Shown: positions 35,005 through 44,766, counted from the stretch's first letter. The stretch: DNA of 64,000 bases from Salinicoccus sp. RF5 (GCF_020786625.1 NZ_JAJGRC010000002.1:310001-374000), one strand, 5' to 3'. Notes: generated by a model not told the origin, from the letters alone. Translations and numbers: made by a program.

Positions 35005-36171
35005 ATGGATAGAGAACGTCTCTGGACGAGGGATTTTATCATTGTATTCATATTCAACTTCTTCATCATGCTTGCGATGTTTCTGCTCATGGTCACGATC
35101 AGCGGCTATGCAGTGGACGAGTTTGGCGTGTCGACCAGTACAGCAGGGCTGGTCGCTGGCATCTTCATCGTGGGATCGCTGGTCGGACGGGTGCTGACCG
35201 GCCACCAGCTGAGCCTGATGGGGGCAAAGAAGATCATGTACATCGGCACCGCCATGTTCATCATCACCTACGGGCTATATTTCGTCGCCGGCAATCTTCA
35301 GCTGCTGCTGATCGTCCGGTTCTTCAACGGGCTGGCCAACGGGGTTGCGACGACCGCAGTGGGTACGATTGCAGCGCTGGCCCTGCCAAGATCGCGCAGG
35401 GGGGAGGGCATCAGCTACTTCAGCCTGAGCTTTGTCATGGCGACGGCCCTCGGGCCTTTCATGGCTTTCTTCCTGCTGCAGCACATCACCTATCATATGC
35501 TGTTTCTGATCGTGTTCACACTCGTTCTGCTCGCCAGTGTGTTCACCATCTTCATCAAGACCGATAATACGACAATCGACCTGTCGAAAGAGCCGAAACC
35601 GAAATTCGAATGGATCGACAAGAATGCCATGCCGATCGGCATTGTGGTGCTGATCATCTGCATGACGTATTCGACGGTGCTTTCCTTCATCGCCTTATTT
35701 GCAGAAGAGCAGAATATCGTCGCAGCTGCGAGCTACTTCTTTCTTGTCTATGCCATAGTCATTCTCATGACGCGGCCGGTGACCGGGCGGCTTATGGACC
35801 AGAAGGGTGCGAACATCGTCATCTATCCCGCCTTCATCGTCCTGGCCCTCGGCTATCTGACGCTCGGCCAGACGGCTTCGGGCTTCATGCTGCTCCTGTC
35901 CGGTGTACTGCTCGGCTTCGGATACGGGAATTTCCAGTCGATCACCCAGGCCCTCTGCATCAAGGTGGCGGATGCAAAGAACGTGGGGCTTGCGACCTCC
36001 ACCTACTTTATTGCCCTCGATTTTGGCCTCGGCGTGGGCTCATACATTCTCGGCACACTGGTGCCGACCCTCGGCTACAGCGGACTGTACAGTTCGATGG
36101 TACTGCTGGTGGCAGCTGGGGCCCTGGTGTACTACATGGTATACGGCAGGTATGAGGGCAAGAACGCGTAA
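35005..36171 (+). CDS. MFS transporter, 12-TM class
   Basis: A 388-residue major facilitator with 12 predicted hydrophobic segments. GRVLTGHQLSLMGAKKIMYI is the loop 2-3 signature, and TRPVTGRLMDQKGANIVIYP its counterpart in the second half. No substrate can be named; closest-looking relatives are putative drug or organic-compound exporters of staphylococci and bacilli. ATG 35005 has AAGGA upstream; a start at 34894 would run through the gltD terminator. Followed 42 bp later by a DASS carrier on the same strand, so possibly one transcript. Confidence 0.8.
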   Translation: MDRERLWTRDFIIVFIFNFFIMLAMFLLMVTISGYAVDEFGVSTSTAGLVAGIFIVGSLVGRVLTGHQLSLMGAKKIMYIGTAMFIITYGLYFVAGNLQLLLIVRFFNGLANGVATTAVGTIAALALPRSRRGEGISYFSLSFVMATALGPFMAFFLLQHITYHMLFLIVFTLVLLASVFTIFIKTDNTTIDLSKEPKPKFEWIDKNAMPIGIVVLIICMTYSTVLSFIALFAEEQNIVAAASYFFLVYAIVILMTRPVTGRLMDQKGANIVIYPAFIVLALGYLTLGQTASGFMLLLSGVLLGFGYGNFQSITQALCIKVADAKNVGLATSTYFIALDFGLGVGSYILGTLVPTLGYSGLYSSMVLLVAAGALVYYMVYGRYEGKNA

Positions 36172-36213
36172 TATGCAGTAGACTATCATTAATGATGAAA
36201 AAGAGATGATCAA

Positions 36214-37653
36214 GTGAAAAGCGGTCATAAATCTTTGACGGATTCCGTCATCACCCGACAAAATGTCATATTATTCATAGCGGCTGTCATGTTCATCGGT
36301 TCGCTCATCTATACCGGCATTGCTCCAGGCGTCAGCTGGACGGCGGGCAGTGCGCTGTCGATTCTTCTGCTCGGCCTCATACTGTGGGCTTTCGAACCCG
36401 TCCCTTTCGGGATGACATCGATGATCATAATGGTCCTGCTCGTCATGCTGCAGACGGTGAACATCGATGTCATGCTCTCCGGCTTCTCCTCGCCTGCAGT
36501 CTTCCTCGTGGTTGCAGGTGTCATGCTTGTCCAGGGTGTCGGTCAGACACCGCTGATTCAAAGGATTTCATATAGGCTCGTCTATAGGCTCGGTACATCG
36601 CTAAGGGGGCTTTTCATAGGCATATTCGTACTGATACAATTCCTCGCCTTCTTCATCCCGACCAACAGTGTGCGTGCGACGCTTCTGCTGCCATTGGCGA
36701 CACGGGTGGTCGACAGCATCGGTGCGGAGGAGACGTCGAACTACAATAAGCTGATCATGGTCGGCATCGCCTTCGCCACCAACCTCAGTGCCGTCGGTGT
36801 GCTCACAGGTGCCGTCAGCAACATACTTGCCGTCGAACTGCTGAACGCCTATACGGAGTACAGCATCACCTATCTCCAGTGGTTCCTTTATGCCCTGCCG
36901 CTATGGGTGATATTGACCATCATCATTCCGTTCGTCCTGCTGTGGTTCTATCCACCGGAAGAGGTGGATACGGAGTCGCTCCATGAGGAGATGGAAGCTG
37001 CCTACAGGGAATTCGGGAAGCTGTCCGAGGCCGAATGGAAATGCATCGCTGTGCTGATTCTTACAGTTGTGTTGTGGATGCTCGAATCCGTTCATGGCTT
37101 CCATCCGGTCATTCCAGCGATGCTTGCCGTCGTGCTGATCACACTGCCGAAGGTGGGGTTTGTAAATTGGAAGGCTGTCGTCAACATCAATTTCGACCTC
37201 ATCCTACTGATTGGTGCTTCGTTGTCACTCGGCTATGCCTTGACCGAATCCGGTGCACTGGATGTGCTGACCGATGCCCTGCTCACGGACACGCTGGTCC
37301 AGCTGTTCTCGAATCCCTGGGTCGCGATGGTGGCGGTAATCATCATCTCACAGCTCTACCACATGGTCGTCACCAATATATCGACTGCCGTCGTGACGCT
37401 GGTGCCGATCATCATCACAATCTCGGTGGAGGTGGGACTCAACCCGGTCATGATGACTTTCGTCACCGCCATCACCCTGCTGTTCGGCTTCATACTGGCC
37501 ATCCAGTCGATGCCCAATGTCATCATCTATAATGAAGGGCGCATCAGGCAGAAGGACCTTGTGAAGCCAGGCATCGTCATCACTATCATCAGCGCCATTG
37601 CCACAATTCTTGTCGCTTTCACGTTCTGGAATATATTCGGCCTATGGCCATAA
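36214..37653 (+). CDS. DASS (SLC13-type) sodium:carboxylate symporter, copy 2
   Basis: A 479-residue divalent anion:sodium symporter paralogous to the one at 23493, with the motifs PTNSVRATLLLPL and VTNISTAVVTLVPIII and the same TYLQWFLYALPLW and WFYPPEE patterns. GTG start with AAAAAGAGATGATCAA upstream. Unlike copy 1 there is no dehydrogenase next to it; the gene ends at a strong terminator. Substrate probably a dicarboxylate; divergence between the copies suggests different substrates. Confidence 0.82.
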   Translation: MKSGHKSLTDSVITRQNVILFIAAVMFIGSLIYTGIAPGVSWTAGSALSILLLGLILWAFEPVPFGMTSMIIMVLLVMLQTVNIDVMLSGFSSPAVFLVVAGVMLVQGVGQTPLIQRISYRLVYRLGTSLRGLFIGIFVLIQFLAFFIPTNSVRATLLLPLATRVVDSIGAEETSNYNKLIMVGIAFATNLSAVGVLTGAVSNILAVELLNAYTEYSITYLQWFLYALPLWVILTIIIPFVLLWFYPPEEVDTESLHEEMEAAYREFGKLSEAEWKCIAVLILTVVLWMLESVHGFHPVIPAMLAVVLITLPKVGFVNWKAVVNINFDLILLIGASLSLGYALTESGALDVLTDALLTDTLVQLFSNPWVAMVAVIIISQLYHMVVTNISTAVVTLVPIIITISVEVGLNPVMMTFVTAITLLFGFILAIQSMPNVIIYNEGRIRQKDLVKPGIVITIISAIATILVAFTFWNIFGLWP

Positions 37654-37654
37654 A

Positions 37655-37690
37655 AAAGCAGCGTATGCCCAAACGGGCATACGCTGCTTT
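37655..37690. terminator. Bidirectional terminator, DASS carrier / HxlR regulator
   Basis: AAAGCAGCGTATGCCC / GGGCATACGCTGCTTT, a 16-bp perfect stem with a 4-nt loop. Confidence 0.94.
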
Positions 37691-37701
37691 CTGCTTGGGC
37701 A

Positions 37702-38022
37702 TCAGACATTCTGGGGAACGTCCAACCATTCCTCCGCCCATTTCTGCAGTTCATTCATGAAAGGCTCCATTGCCTTGCCTTTGTCGGTAAGCATATACTC
37801 TATTCTGACCGGGGTTTCCGGGTAGACTTCACGCTTGACGATGCCTTCTTTCTCGAGTGTTTTCAAACGCTCCGAGAGGACACGGCCGCTGACGCCCATG
37901 GACGATTCAAGGTTGCAGAAACGTTTGGGTCCATCCATTAGCTGATGGATGATGAGTCCTGTCCACCTCTGGCCGAGAACGCCCATGGCATTTTCAAATT
38001 TAGGACAGATCGAATAATCCAT
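37702..38022 (-). CDS. HxlR-family winged-helix regulator
   Basis: A 106-residue HxlR (DUF24) protein. The start MDYSICPKFENAM places the family-conserved Cys at residue 6, the redox-sensing position in thiol-responsive members such as HypR and YodB. RWTGLIIHQLMDGPKRF and SGRVLSERLKTLEKEGIV form the winged helix. It is divergent from the M20 amidohydrolase gene, whose promoter region carries a repeated CGTTTAA, so it may regulate that gene and itself. AAGGAGTGATGAT precedes the ATG. Confidence 0.82.
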   Translation of the reverse strand: MDYSICPKFENAMGVLGQRWTGLIIHQLMDGPKRFCNLESSMGVSGRVLSERLKTLEKEGIVKREVYPETPVRIEYMLTDKGKAMEPFMNELQKWAEEWLDVPQNV

Positions 38023-38197
38023 ATCATCACTCCTTGAAAAATAGTATACCTCTTTTCTCCCCCATATTACAAATGTTTGGGAAGCCGGGCTCGTTTAAAT
38101 CGGGGGAGGGGCGTTTAAGCACATCTGAATCGGCTAAACATTATATGAAACCTGTATTATTAAGAACGAAAAAATAAATGGAGAAGGTGGATTTTAA

Positions 38198-39361
38198 ATG
38201 AGTGCAAAAGATGATGCAATCGATAAGCATATGAAACATGTCATCAATTTCAGAAGGCGGCTTCACCAGGAGCCGGAGCTCAGCTTCAAGGAATTCGAGA
38301 CGACGAAGCTTGTCGCTCATGGACTTGAAGATACACGCATCAAATTCTACGACCTGTCCGAGAAGACCGGACTGATCGGTATGCTCGAGAAGGATCCGAG
38401 CTATGAATACATCGGTGTACGTGCGGATATGGACGCATTGCCGATCACCGAGCAGACGGACCTCGCTTTCAAGTCTGAAAATGAAGGGGTCATGCATGCA
38501 TGCGGTCACGATATCCATACGAGCATCATCTACGGCTTCGCAAAGGTCATAGACGACCTCTATGACGACCTGAAATATAACCTGGTCTTCATCTTCCAGC
38601 CTGCCGAAGAGACATTGGAAGGGGCGGAGTACATCAAACAGGAACTCAAGCGCCTCGAGATTCCAATCGACAAGATGATCATGTATCATACATGGCCGAA
38701 CCTTGAGGAAGGCCTCGTCGGGTACAGGGAGGAAGAAATGATGGCGGGATCGATCGGCTTTGATGTGAAGCTGAAAGTGAAGGGCGGGCATGCGGCCCAT
38801 CCGGAGAAGACGGCCGACCCGGTGTATCTTGCGACGAACATCATCCAGTTCATGCAAGGTGTCGCATCGCGCTTCAACAATCCGGCGACACCCGTCGTCA
38901 TCACCGTCGGCCAGATCCATGCCGGAGAGAAGAACAATGTCATCCCGGATGAATGCAATTTTGGCGGTACCATCCGGAGCTTCTCGGAGAAGTCCCTGGA
39001 ACTGGCGCAGGACATGATCGAGAACTATACGAGTGGACTGATGAAGATGGCGGATGCCGGATGCCATGTTGAATTCAGTCGATACTGCCCGCCGGTCATC
39101 AACAACCCGGAACTCGTGGACGATTTCATCAACAGTGGAGACGATGTGAAATTCCATGAACTCAAGGAGCCATCCATGGGGTCGGAGGACTTTGCATTCT
39201 ACATGCAGGACTATGTCGGCGCCGCATTCCGCATCGGTACAATGATGAAGGACGAGGAGAAGAGCGGCTATTCACTGCACAGCCCCGAAATCGTATTCTC
39301 TGAAAAGAGTCTGGAAACAGGTATCCGGGCTCTGGTCAACTTTGCAACGAAAGCACATTAG
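38198..39361 (+). CDS. M20D amidohydrolase (aminoacylase / hippurate hydrolase type)
   Basis: A 387-residue M20 dipeptidase-fold metal-dependent amidohydrolase. FRRRLHQEPELSFKEFET at the N-terminus, VRADMDALPI, MHACGHDIHTS (metal Cys/His), IFQPAEETLEGA and a C-terminal SMGSEDFAFYM are the M20D signature set. It removes an acyl group from an N-acyl amino acid; candidates include N-acetyl-diaminopimelate, hippurate and IAA-amino acids. GGAGAAGGTGG precedes the ATG. It is a paralogue of the gene at 60513 but stands alone here. Confidence 0.83.
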   Translation: MSAKDDAIDKHMKHVINFRRRLHQEPELSFKEFETTKLVAHGLEDTRIKFYDLSEKTGLIGMLEKDPSYEYIGVRADMDALPITEQTDLAFKSENEGVMHACGHDIHTSIIYGFAKVIDDLYDDLKYNLVFIFQPAEETLEGAEYIKQELKRLEIPIDKMIMYHTWPNLEEGLVGYREEEMMAGSIGFDVKLKVKGGHAAHPEKTADPVYLATNIIQFMQGVASRFNNPATPVVITVGQIHAGEKNNVIPDECNFGGTIRSFSEKSLELAQDMIENYTSGLMKMADAGCHVEFSRYCPPVINNPELVDDFINSGDDVKFHELKEPSMGSEDFAFYMQDYVGAAFRIGTMMKDEEKSGYSLHSPEIVFSEKSLETGIRALVNFATKAH

Positions 39362-39451
39362 ACATGTGCCTTCATTCAGATGTGTTTCTTGATTCCAGGT
39401 GGATCCTGCTATAGTATTTGATACAGCAGATGATGAAAGTGGGATATTCAC

Positions 39452-40285
39452 TTGGTAATGATTGAAAAGGCACTGAACAATAATGTTGTGATCGGGAAAG
39501 ATGAATTTGAAGAAGTCGTGCTGATCGGCCGTGGCATCGGCTTCGGGAAGAAGCAGGGCGATACGCTCGAAATCGAAGAGGCGGACAAGGTATATAAGCT
39601 TGAAGGCCAGCAGGATACGAGCAGATACCAGACTCTCCTGACGATGGCGGATGAGAAGCTGTTCCAGTCGACGCTCGAAGCCATCGAGCTGATTGATGAC
39701 ATGACTACAGAAGACATCAACAACAGGATACTCCTGTCACTGACGGACCACCTTCTGTTTGCCATGAAGCGGCTGGAGGAGGGCATCGAGATCAGCAATC
39801 CTTTCGTCAATGAGACGAAGGCACTCTATCCGAAGGAGTACAGCATCGCCGAAGCGGTCGTCGATATGTTCAACAGCAAGTATGGCATCAAGCTGCCCGA
39901 AGCGGAGGTGGGATTCATCGCCCTCCATGTGCACTCGTCCATCTACAACCGTTCGCTCCGGGATATGAATGTATTGTCAGAAGTCGTCCATCAGGCCATC
40001 GTCATCATCGAGCAGGGGCTCGATACGACGGTCGACCAGTCCTCAATACAGTATGACCGCTTCGTGAGGCATATCAGCTTCTGTGTCCAGCGGGTGATGA
40101 AGGGCGAGAGTGTGCCGTCGCAGGATGCTTTCGATTCACTATTGAAAACCGAATACCCCGTGTGCTATAATATAGCTGTAAAAATTGTGAAGATGATACA
40201 GAATAAATTGCAGCGCAAGGTGTACGACTCGGAGGTCGTCTATCTTACGATGCACATACAGCATTTCAAGCATTATTCTAAATAG
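39452..40285 (+). CDS. glcT: Transcription antiterminator of ptsG (GlcT, BglG family)
   Basis: A 277-residue BglG-type antiterminator. The RNA-binding CAT domain is residues 1-60 (IEKALNNNVVIGKDEFEEVVLIGRGIG..., with FGKKQGD), followed by two PRD domains with the phosphorylatable histidines (LSLTDHLLFA and EVGFIALHVHSS in PRD1; FVRHISFCVQRV and LTMHIQHF in PRD2). It binds the RAT sequence that begins immediately after its stop codon and prevents termination ahead of ptsG when glucose is present. Start could be TTG 39452 (AAAGTGGGA 9 nt upstream) or ATG 39458. Confidence 0.92.
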   Translation: MVMIEKALNNNVVIGKDEFEEVVLIGRGIGFGKKQGDTLEIEEADKVYKLEGQQDTSRYQTLLTMADEKLFQSTLEAIELIDDMTTEDINNRILLSLTDHLLFAMKRLEEGIEISNPFVNETKALYPKEYSIAEAVVDMFNSKYGIKLPEAEVGFIALHVHSSIYNRSLRDMNVLSEVVHQAIVIIEQGLDTTVDQSSIQYDRFVRHISFCVQRVMKGESVPSQDAFDSLLKTEYPVCYNIAVKIVKMIQNKLQRKVYDSEVVYLTMHIQHFKHYSK

Positions 40286-40316
40286 ACGTGTTACCGCAAG
40301 GGCATGAGTTTATAGG
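40286..40316 (+). promoter_or_regulatory. RAT, GlcT-binding ribonucleic antiterminator site
   Basis: ACGTGTTACCGC then AAGGGCATGAGTT, close to the Bacillus ptsG RAT (remembered as ACGTGTTACTGAT...CAGGCATGAGT). It overlaps the 5' arm of the terminator below, so RNA folded as RAT excludes the terminator. It starts at the base after the glcT stop codon. Confidence 0.87.
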
Positions 40317-40356
40317 AATAGTTTATTTAACTATACCTGTATACTCATGCCTTTTT
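40301..40356 (+). terminator. GlcT-controlled leader terminator of ptsG
   Basis: GGCATGAGT (40301-40309) pairs with ACTCATGCC (40343-40351); the inner segments ATAGG/CCTGT and AATAGTT/AACTAT continue the stem, followed by TTTTT. Formation is opposed by GlcT bound to RAT. Confidence 0.9.
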
Positions 40357-40406
40357 CTGTGGATTCTTCACGAAACGATAATATTCATACTTAGGAGGAA
40401 ATACTT

Positions 40407-42446
40407 ATGTTCAAAAAGCTTTTTGGACAGCTGCAGCGCATCGGTAAAGCTTTGATGCTCCCGGTTGCCATACTGCCTGCTGCCGGTCTCATGCTCGGTA
40501 TCGGTGCCGCCATGCAGACTGAAGCGATGGTAGAGTGGCTGCCATTCCTTGAGGCCGGATGGCTCATTGCCCTATCCGATATGCTCCAGGCCGCCGGTGG
40601 CGTCGTCTTCGACAACCTGGCGCTGCTGTTTGCACTCGGTGTCGCCGTCGGACTTGCGAGGGGTGACGGCGTTGCCGCCGTCGCTGCCTTCGTCGGCTAC
40701 ATGATCATGAACGTTACAATGGGACAGATTGCCAATGTCACACCGGAAATGGCAGCTGAAAACCCTGCCTATGCCAACGTGCTCGGCATCCCGACAATCC
40801 AGACAGGTGTATTCGGCGGTATCATCATCGGTGTCATCGCCGCATGGGCCTACAACAGGTACTACAACATCAATCTGCCGGACTTCCTTGGTTTCTTTGC
40901 AGGGAAACGCTTTGTGCCGATTGTGACAGCAGTATTCTCATTCATCATCGGACTGGCGATGTTCGTCATCTGGCCTCCGATCCAAAACGGAATGAATGAA
41001 GTTTCACTCTGGCTGATGGAAGAGAATACGGCAATCGGCGTATTCGCATTCGGTACGATCAAACGGCTGCTCATTCCATTCGGACTGCACCATATATTCC
41101 ACGCACCATTCTGGTTTGAATTCGGTACGTATACGAATGCAGCCGGAGAAATTGTACGGGGCGATCTGAACATCTTCTTCGCCCAGCTGCGTGACGGCGT
41201 AGAACTGACTGCAGGAAACTTCATGCAGGGTGAATTCCCGGTCATGATGTTCGGTCTGCCTGCAGCGGCTCTGGCGATGTACCATGCTGCACGTCCTGAA
41301 CGTAAAAAGTACGTTGCCGGCATCATGATATCTGCAGCACTGACAAGTTTCCTGACAGGTATCACTGAGCCATTGGAATTCTCATTCCTGTTCGTTGCGC
41401 CACTGCTCTATGTCATCCACGCACTGCTCGATGGACTGAGCTTCCTGATTCTCTATCTGCTTGATGTGAATCTCGGCTATACATTCTCGGGCGGCTTCAT
41501 CGACTTCTTCCTGTTCGGAATTCTTCAGAACCGTACGGAATGGTGGTGGGTGATCATCGTTGGTCTTGTCTACGCGGTCATCTACTATACAGTCTTCAGG
41601 GTGCTCATCCATGCACTCAACCTCAAGACGCCTGGCCGTGAAGACGCCACTGCAGAAACCAGCACATCCACAGCACAGGAGCTCCCATTCAATGTACTCA
41701 CAGCAATGGGTGGGGAAGAGAACATCAAACACCTCGACGCCTGCATCACACGTCTCCGTGTTGAAGTTAAAGATACTGCTGCCGTCGATGAGGCGGAACT
41801 GAAGGCGCTTGGGGCCTCCGGTGTCATGAAGGTCGGCAAGAACATGCAGGCCATCTTCGGACCGAAATCCGACCAGATCAGAAATGACATGCAACGGATC
41901 ATCGATGGTGAAATCACTTCACCGGCCGAAGCGACAGTGACCGAATCGACGGAAGATGATGTCGAAGAGGCAGAAGGCGGACAGATGATGGATGATGCCA
42001 ACAAGGACATCTATTCCCCAATCGAAGGGGAAGCGGTCGAGCTCACCGAAGTGCCGGACCAGGTCTTCAGCGAGAAGATGATGGGCGATGGTGTGGCCAT
42101 CAAGCCGACAAGCGGTATCGTCCGCGCACCATTCGACGGTGAAGTCGTTACGGACTTCCCGACAAAACACGCATTGGGACTCACAAATGAAGGCGGACTC
42201 GAGCTCCTCGTCCACTTCGGACTCGACACAGTCAACCTGAAGGGCGAAGGCTTCGACCTCAAAGTCGCAGCTGGAGACAAAATCAAAAAAGGTGACGTAT
42301 TGATGGAAGTCGACCTCGACTACATCAGGGAGAACGCGAAGAGCGATATTACTCCAATCATCATTACAGGACCGGCCGGTACGGAAATTGCTGCCAGGGA
42401 ACTCGGTTCAGTTACAAATGACGATGTCGTCATCAACATCAAGTAA
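40407..42446 (+). CDS. ptsG: Glucose-specific PTS permease, EIICBA
   Basis: A 679-residue three-domain PTS permease. EIIC (about 1-405) has eight-plus membrane segments and the GIxEP-type motif [14 protein letters not shown] (about 425-505) carries the phosphorylated Cys446 in [16 protein letters not shown] (about 535-665) carries His603 in [17 protein letters not shown], with the Asp/Glu-rich linker in front. The order C-B-A and leader control by GlcT identify the glucose permease. AGGAGGAAAT precedes the ATG. Expression depends on the RAT/terminator leader. Confidence 0.96.
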   Translation: MFKKLFGQLQRIGKALMLPVAILPAAGLMLGIGAAMQTEAMVEWLPFLEAGWLIALSDMLQAAGGVVFDNLALLFALGVAVGLARGDGVAAVAAFVGYMIMNVTMGQIANVTPEMAAENPAYANVLGIPTIQTGVFGGIIIGVIAAWAYNRYYNINLPDFLGFFAGKRFVPIVTAVFSFIIGLAMFVIWPPIQNGMNEVSLWLMEENTAIGVFAFGTIKRLLIPFGLHHIFHAPFWFEFGTYTNAAGEIVRGDLNIFFAQLRDGVELTAGNFMQGEFPVMMFGLPAAALAMYHAARPERKKYVAGIMISAALTSFLTGITEPLEFSFLFVAPLLYVIHALLDGLSFLILYLLDVNLGYTFSGGFIDFFLFGILQNRTEWWWVIIVGLVYAVIYYTVFRVLIHALNLKTPGREDATAETSTSTAQELPFNVLTAMGGEENIKHLDACITRLRVEVKDTAAVDEAELKALGASGVMKVGKNMQAIFGPKSDQIRNDMQRIIDGEITSPAEATVTESTEDDVEEAEGGQMMDDANKDIYSPIEGEAVELTEVPDQVFSEKMMGDGVAIKPTSGIVRAPFDGEVVTDFPTKHALGLTNEGGLELLVHFGLDTVNLKGEGFDLKVAAGDKIKKGDVLMEVDLDYIRENAKSDITPIIITGPAGTEIAARELGSVTNDDVVINIK

Positions 42447-42452
42447 TGGGGG

Positions 42453-42484
42453 AAGCAGCATGCCAAATGGCATGCTGCTTTTTT
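42453..42484 (+). terminator. Terminator of ptsG
   Basis: AAGCAGCATGCC / GGCATGCTGCTT, 12-bp perfect stem with a 4-nt loop and T-run. Confidence 0.94.
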
Positions 42485-42566
42485 CATGCAGATATCAAAA
42501 TTGTCACAAAAATGGTTTTAATCTACAATGTAGAAGAAGTCAATTTTACAAAAAGGGGTCTGGCCA

Positions 42567-44351
42567 ATGATTGAATTTCCGAAACCGACAGTGGAACAGT
42601 TTTTCACATCCTACAACATCAACAACTTTACTGTGAGCCCGGATGAGAAGCGCATCCTGTTCACGACGAACCTCAACGGAAAGGTGAATATATGGGCGAT
42701 GGATACCCCCGAGACGTATCCATACCTGTTTGCACAGAAGGACCAGAATGCAAACTTCATCAAATATGATCCGCAAAATCGTTTTGTACTTTCAGGGTTC
42801 GATCATGATGGGGATGAGAATTTCCAGATCTACGCCATCGGCCCGGACGGCGGTGTACCTAAACCTCTGATTACAGGCGAACCGGATGAGAAGTACTTCT
42901 TCTCCAAACTGTCACAGGATGGACGGAAGGTCTATTATGTGACTTCTGAAGGCAATCCAAGCTTCCTGAATGCGAAAGTGTTTGATATAGAGACGGGTGA
43001 GGAGCGCCTGATCCATGAGGGTGAGGAGGCCCCGACATATTTGGCGGATGTGTCAGTTGGTGAAGATAACAGCGCCCATATGCAGGTGCGTGCGAACACC
43101 TATATCCTGGGATTCATCAGAACGAAGGACGGGACGGAGTACATCACCCCCGACCCGGAAGTAATCCACACGGTGGGGGATATGACATTCATAAAGGACG
43201 ATGAAGTCTGGTTCAGCACGAACTATGAGAGTGAATACGATTACCTGGCAAAATACAATCTGTCGGAGAAGCAGTTTTCGAAAGTGATGGATTTCGGCGA
43301 GGAATCGGTGTCGGGCCTGCAGTTCAACCGGCATACGAACATGCTGTACATCACGACGGAGAAGGGTGTGGCAGATAAGCTGTACTACTATGATCTGAAC
43401 CATGACATCTCCGATGAGATAAAGACGCCTTTTGATGCCATCAGGCAGCTTGCCGTGACGAAAAGCGGCAGTCTCTATGCGCTTGCCGGGAGTGCGACCG
43501 AGCCGTTCAACATATGGAAGTATCAGCTTGAGAAGTGGACCGTCCTTACAAAGAACCGGGTACTTGGGGTTACTTCGAAAGATATGGTGGAACCTGAAAC
43601 CGTACGCTACAAGTCCTTTGACGATATGGAGATTGAAGCGCTGCTGTTCCGGGCAAAGGAGGAGAATCGGAATGGCTATACGATCTTCTGGCCGCACGGC
43701 GGGCCGCAGGCGGCCGAGCGCAAGTTCTACCGTGCCATGTTCCAGATGCTCCTGAACCGCGGCTACAACATATTCTGTCCGAACTTCAGGGGAAGTACGG
43801 GATATGGCGCTTCATTCGTGAAGCTCGTCGAGCAGGATTGGGGCGAAGGCCCACGGCTGGATAACGTGGAAGGCATCAAGTGGCTGTTCGATAATGGCAT
43901 CTCGTCCCCCGAGAAGCTCTTCCTTGTCGGCGGCAGCTATGGCGGCTACATGGCACTGCTCCTTCACGGGAGGCATCCTGAGTACTTCAGGGCGGTCGTC
44001 GATATATTCGGCGTCTCCAACCTATTCACCTTCTACAATTCCGTGCCGGAGCACTGGAAGCCCATCATGACACGCTGGGTCGGTGATCCTGAGACGGACA
44101 GGGAGCGCTTCGAAAAAGATTCGCCGATCACCTATCTCAGTACAATGTCCAGGCCGATGCTCGTCATCCAGGGTGCAAAGGACCCCCGGGTCGTGAAAGA
44201 GGAATCGGACCAGATTGTAGAAGAGTTGAGGAATGCCGGCAGGGAGATCGACTATCTTGTCCTGGATGATGAGGGTCATGGTTTTTCGAAGAAGGAAAAT
44301 GAAATCAACGTCTACAGGACCATGCTCGAGTTTCTTGAGAAGCATCAGTAA
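42567..44351 (+). CDS. S9 family prolyl oligopeptidase / acylaminoacyl peptidase
   Basis: A 594-residue serine peptidase: an N-terminal beta-propeller (about 20-330, repeated blades such as SPDEKRILFTTN and SQDGRKVYYVTSEG) and a C-terminal alpha/beta hydrolase. The triad is Ser457 in GGSYGGYM, Asp539 in GAKDPRV and His571 in DEGHGF; FWPHGGPQA is the oxyanion loop. No signal peptide, so cytosolic; it would trim short peptides. AAAAGGGG precedes the ATG. Monocistronic or read into two small genes behind it. Confidence 0.88.
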   Translation: MIEFPKPTVEQFFTSYNINNFTVSPDEKRILFTTNLNGKVNIWAMDTPETYPYLFAQKDQNANFIKYDPQNRFVLSGFDHDGDENFQIYAIGPDGGVPKPLITGEPDEKYFFSKLSQDGRKVYYVTSEGNPSFLNAKVFDIETGEERLIHEGEEAPTYLADVSVGEDNSAHMQVRANTYILGFIRTKDGTEYITPDPEVIHTVGDMTFIKDDEVWFSTNYESEYDYLAKYNLSEKQFSKVMDFGEESVSGLQFNRHTNMLYITTEKGVADKLYYYDLNHDISDEIKTPFDAIRQLAVTKSGSLYALAGSATEPFNIWKYQLEKWTVLTKNRVLGVTSKDMVEPETVRYKSFDDMEIEALLFRAKEENRNGYTIFWPHGGPQAAERKFYRAMFQMLLNRGYNIFCPNFRGSTGYGASFVKLVEQDWGEGPRLDNVEGIKWLFDNGISSPEKLFLVGGSYGGYMALLLHGRHPEYFRAVVDIFGVSNLFTFYNSVPEHWKPIMTRWVGDPETDRERFEKDSPITYLSTMSRPMLVIQGAKDPRVVKEESDQIVEELRNAGREIDYLVLDDEGHGFSKKENEINVYRTMLEFLEKHQ

Positions 44352-44407
44352 AGACGCCAGGTTCCGGGTATAGAAGAATAAAATGAATGGGATGGAGGAG
44401 ATGCGCT

Positions 44408-44554
44408 GTGGGAGGAAGGAAAGATCGGAAAAAGGGCCCTCGTGAAGAGCCGCTTCATAGGAATGGGTACTGGTACGATTTCCTTTTTGAAATGTTCCTG
44501 AGTTCTATCGGTCTGATCTTCAGGCTTGTCAGAGGCATATTCAGTGCACTTTAG
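44408..44554 (+). CDS. Very small basic/hydrophobic protein (48 aa)
   Basis: An open frame from GTG 44408 encodes 48 residues: a basic start (GGRKDRKKGPREEP), an aromatic YWYDFLFEMF and a hydrophobic end (SSIGLIFRLVRG). GGAGGAG lies 8 nt upstream. The composition (charged N-terminus, one amphipathic or membrane helix) is typical of real small membrane-associated proteins rather than noise. No family recognised. Confidence 0.55.
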   Translation: MGGRKDRKKGPREEPLHRNGYWYDFLFEMFLSSIGLIFRLVRGIFSAL

Positions 44555-44594
44555 CAGATCTTTCATCGTGGGTTCAAAGGAAAGGTGAGGATGT

Positions 44595-44744
44595 ATGCAT
44601 ATTGCGATAACCGTAGGGTCTGGAATACTGTTCCTGGTGCTTTTCGGCACCATGTTCGATAATTGGCTGGTCGGCATCATTGCTGGATTATTTTTCGCCA
44701 TCACCAATTTCATCGTATTCAGACCGGATGGAAAGAAGAAGTAG
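44595..44744 (+). CDS. Very small membrane protein (49 aa)
   Basis: ATG 44595 opens a 49-residue protein made of two hydrophobic segments (ITVGSGILFLVLFG and VGIIAGLFFAITNFIVF) with a PDGKKK tail. GGTGAGG precedes the start by 4-5 nt and a terminator begins within the stop codon, which supports expression. Two-helix small membrane proteins of this kind are common in staphylococci; function unknown. Confidence 0.6.
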   Translation: MHIAITVGSGILFLVLFGTMFDNWLVGIIAGLFFAITNFIVFRPDGKKK

Positions 44745-44766
44745 ACCTGACAGCAGGTCTATTTTT
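44743..44766 (+). terminator. Terminator after the small genes
   Basis: AGACCTG / CAGGTCT with a 4-nt loop, then ATTTTTC. Confidence 0.85.
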
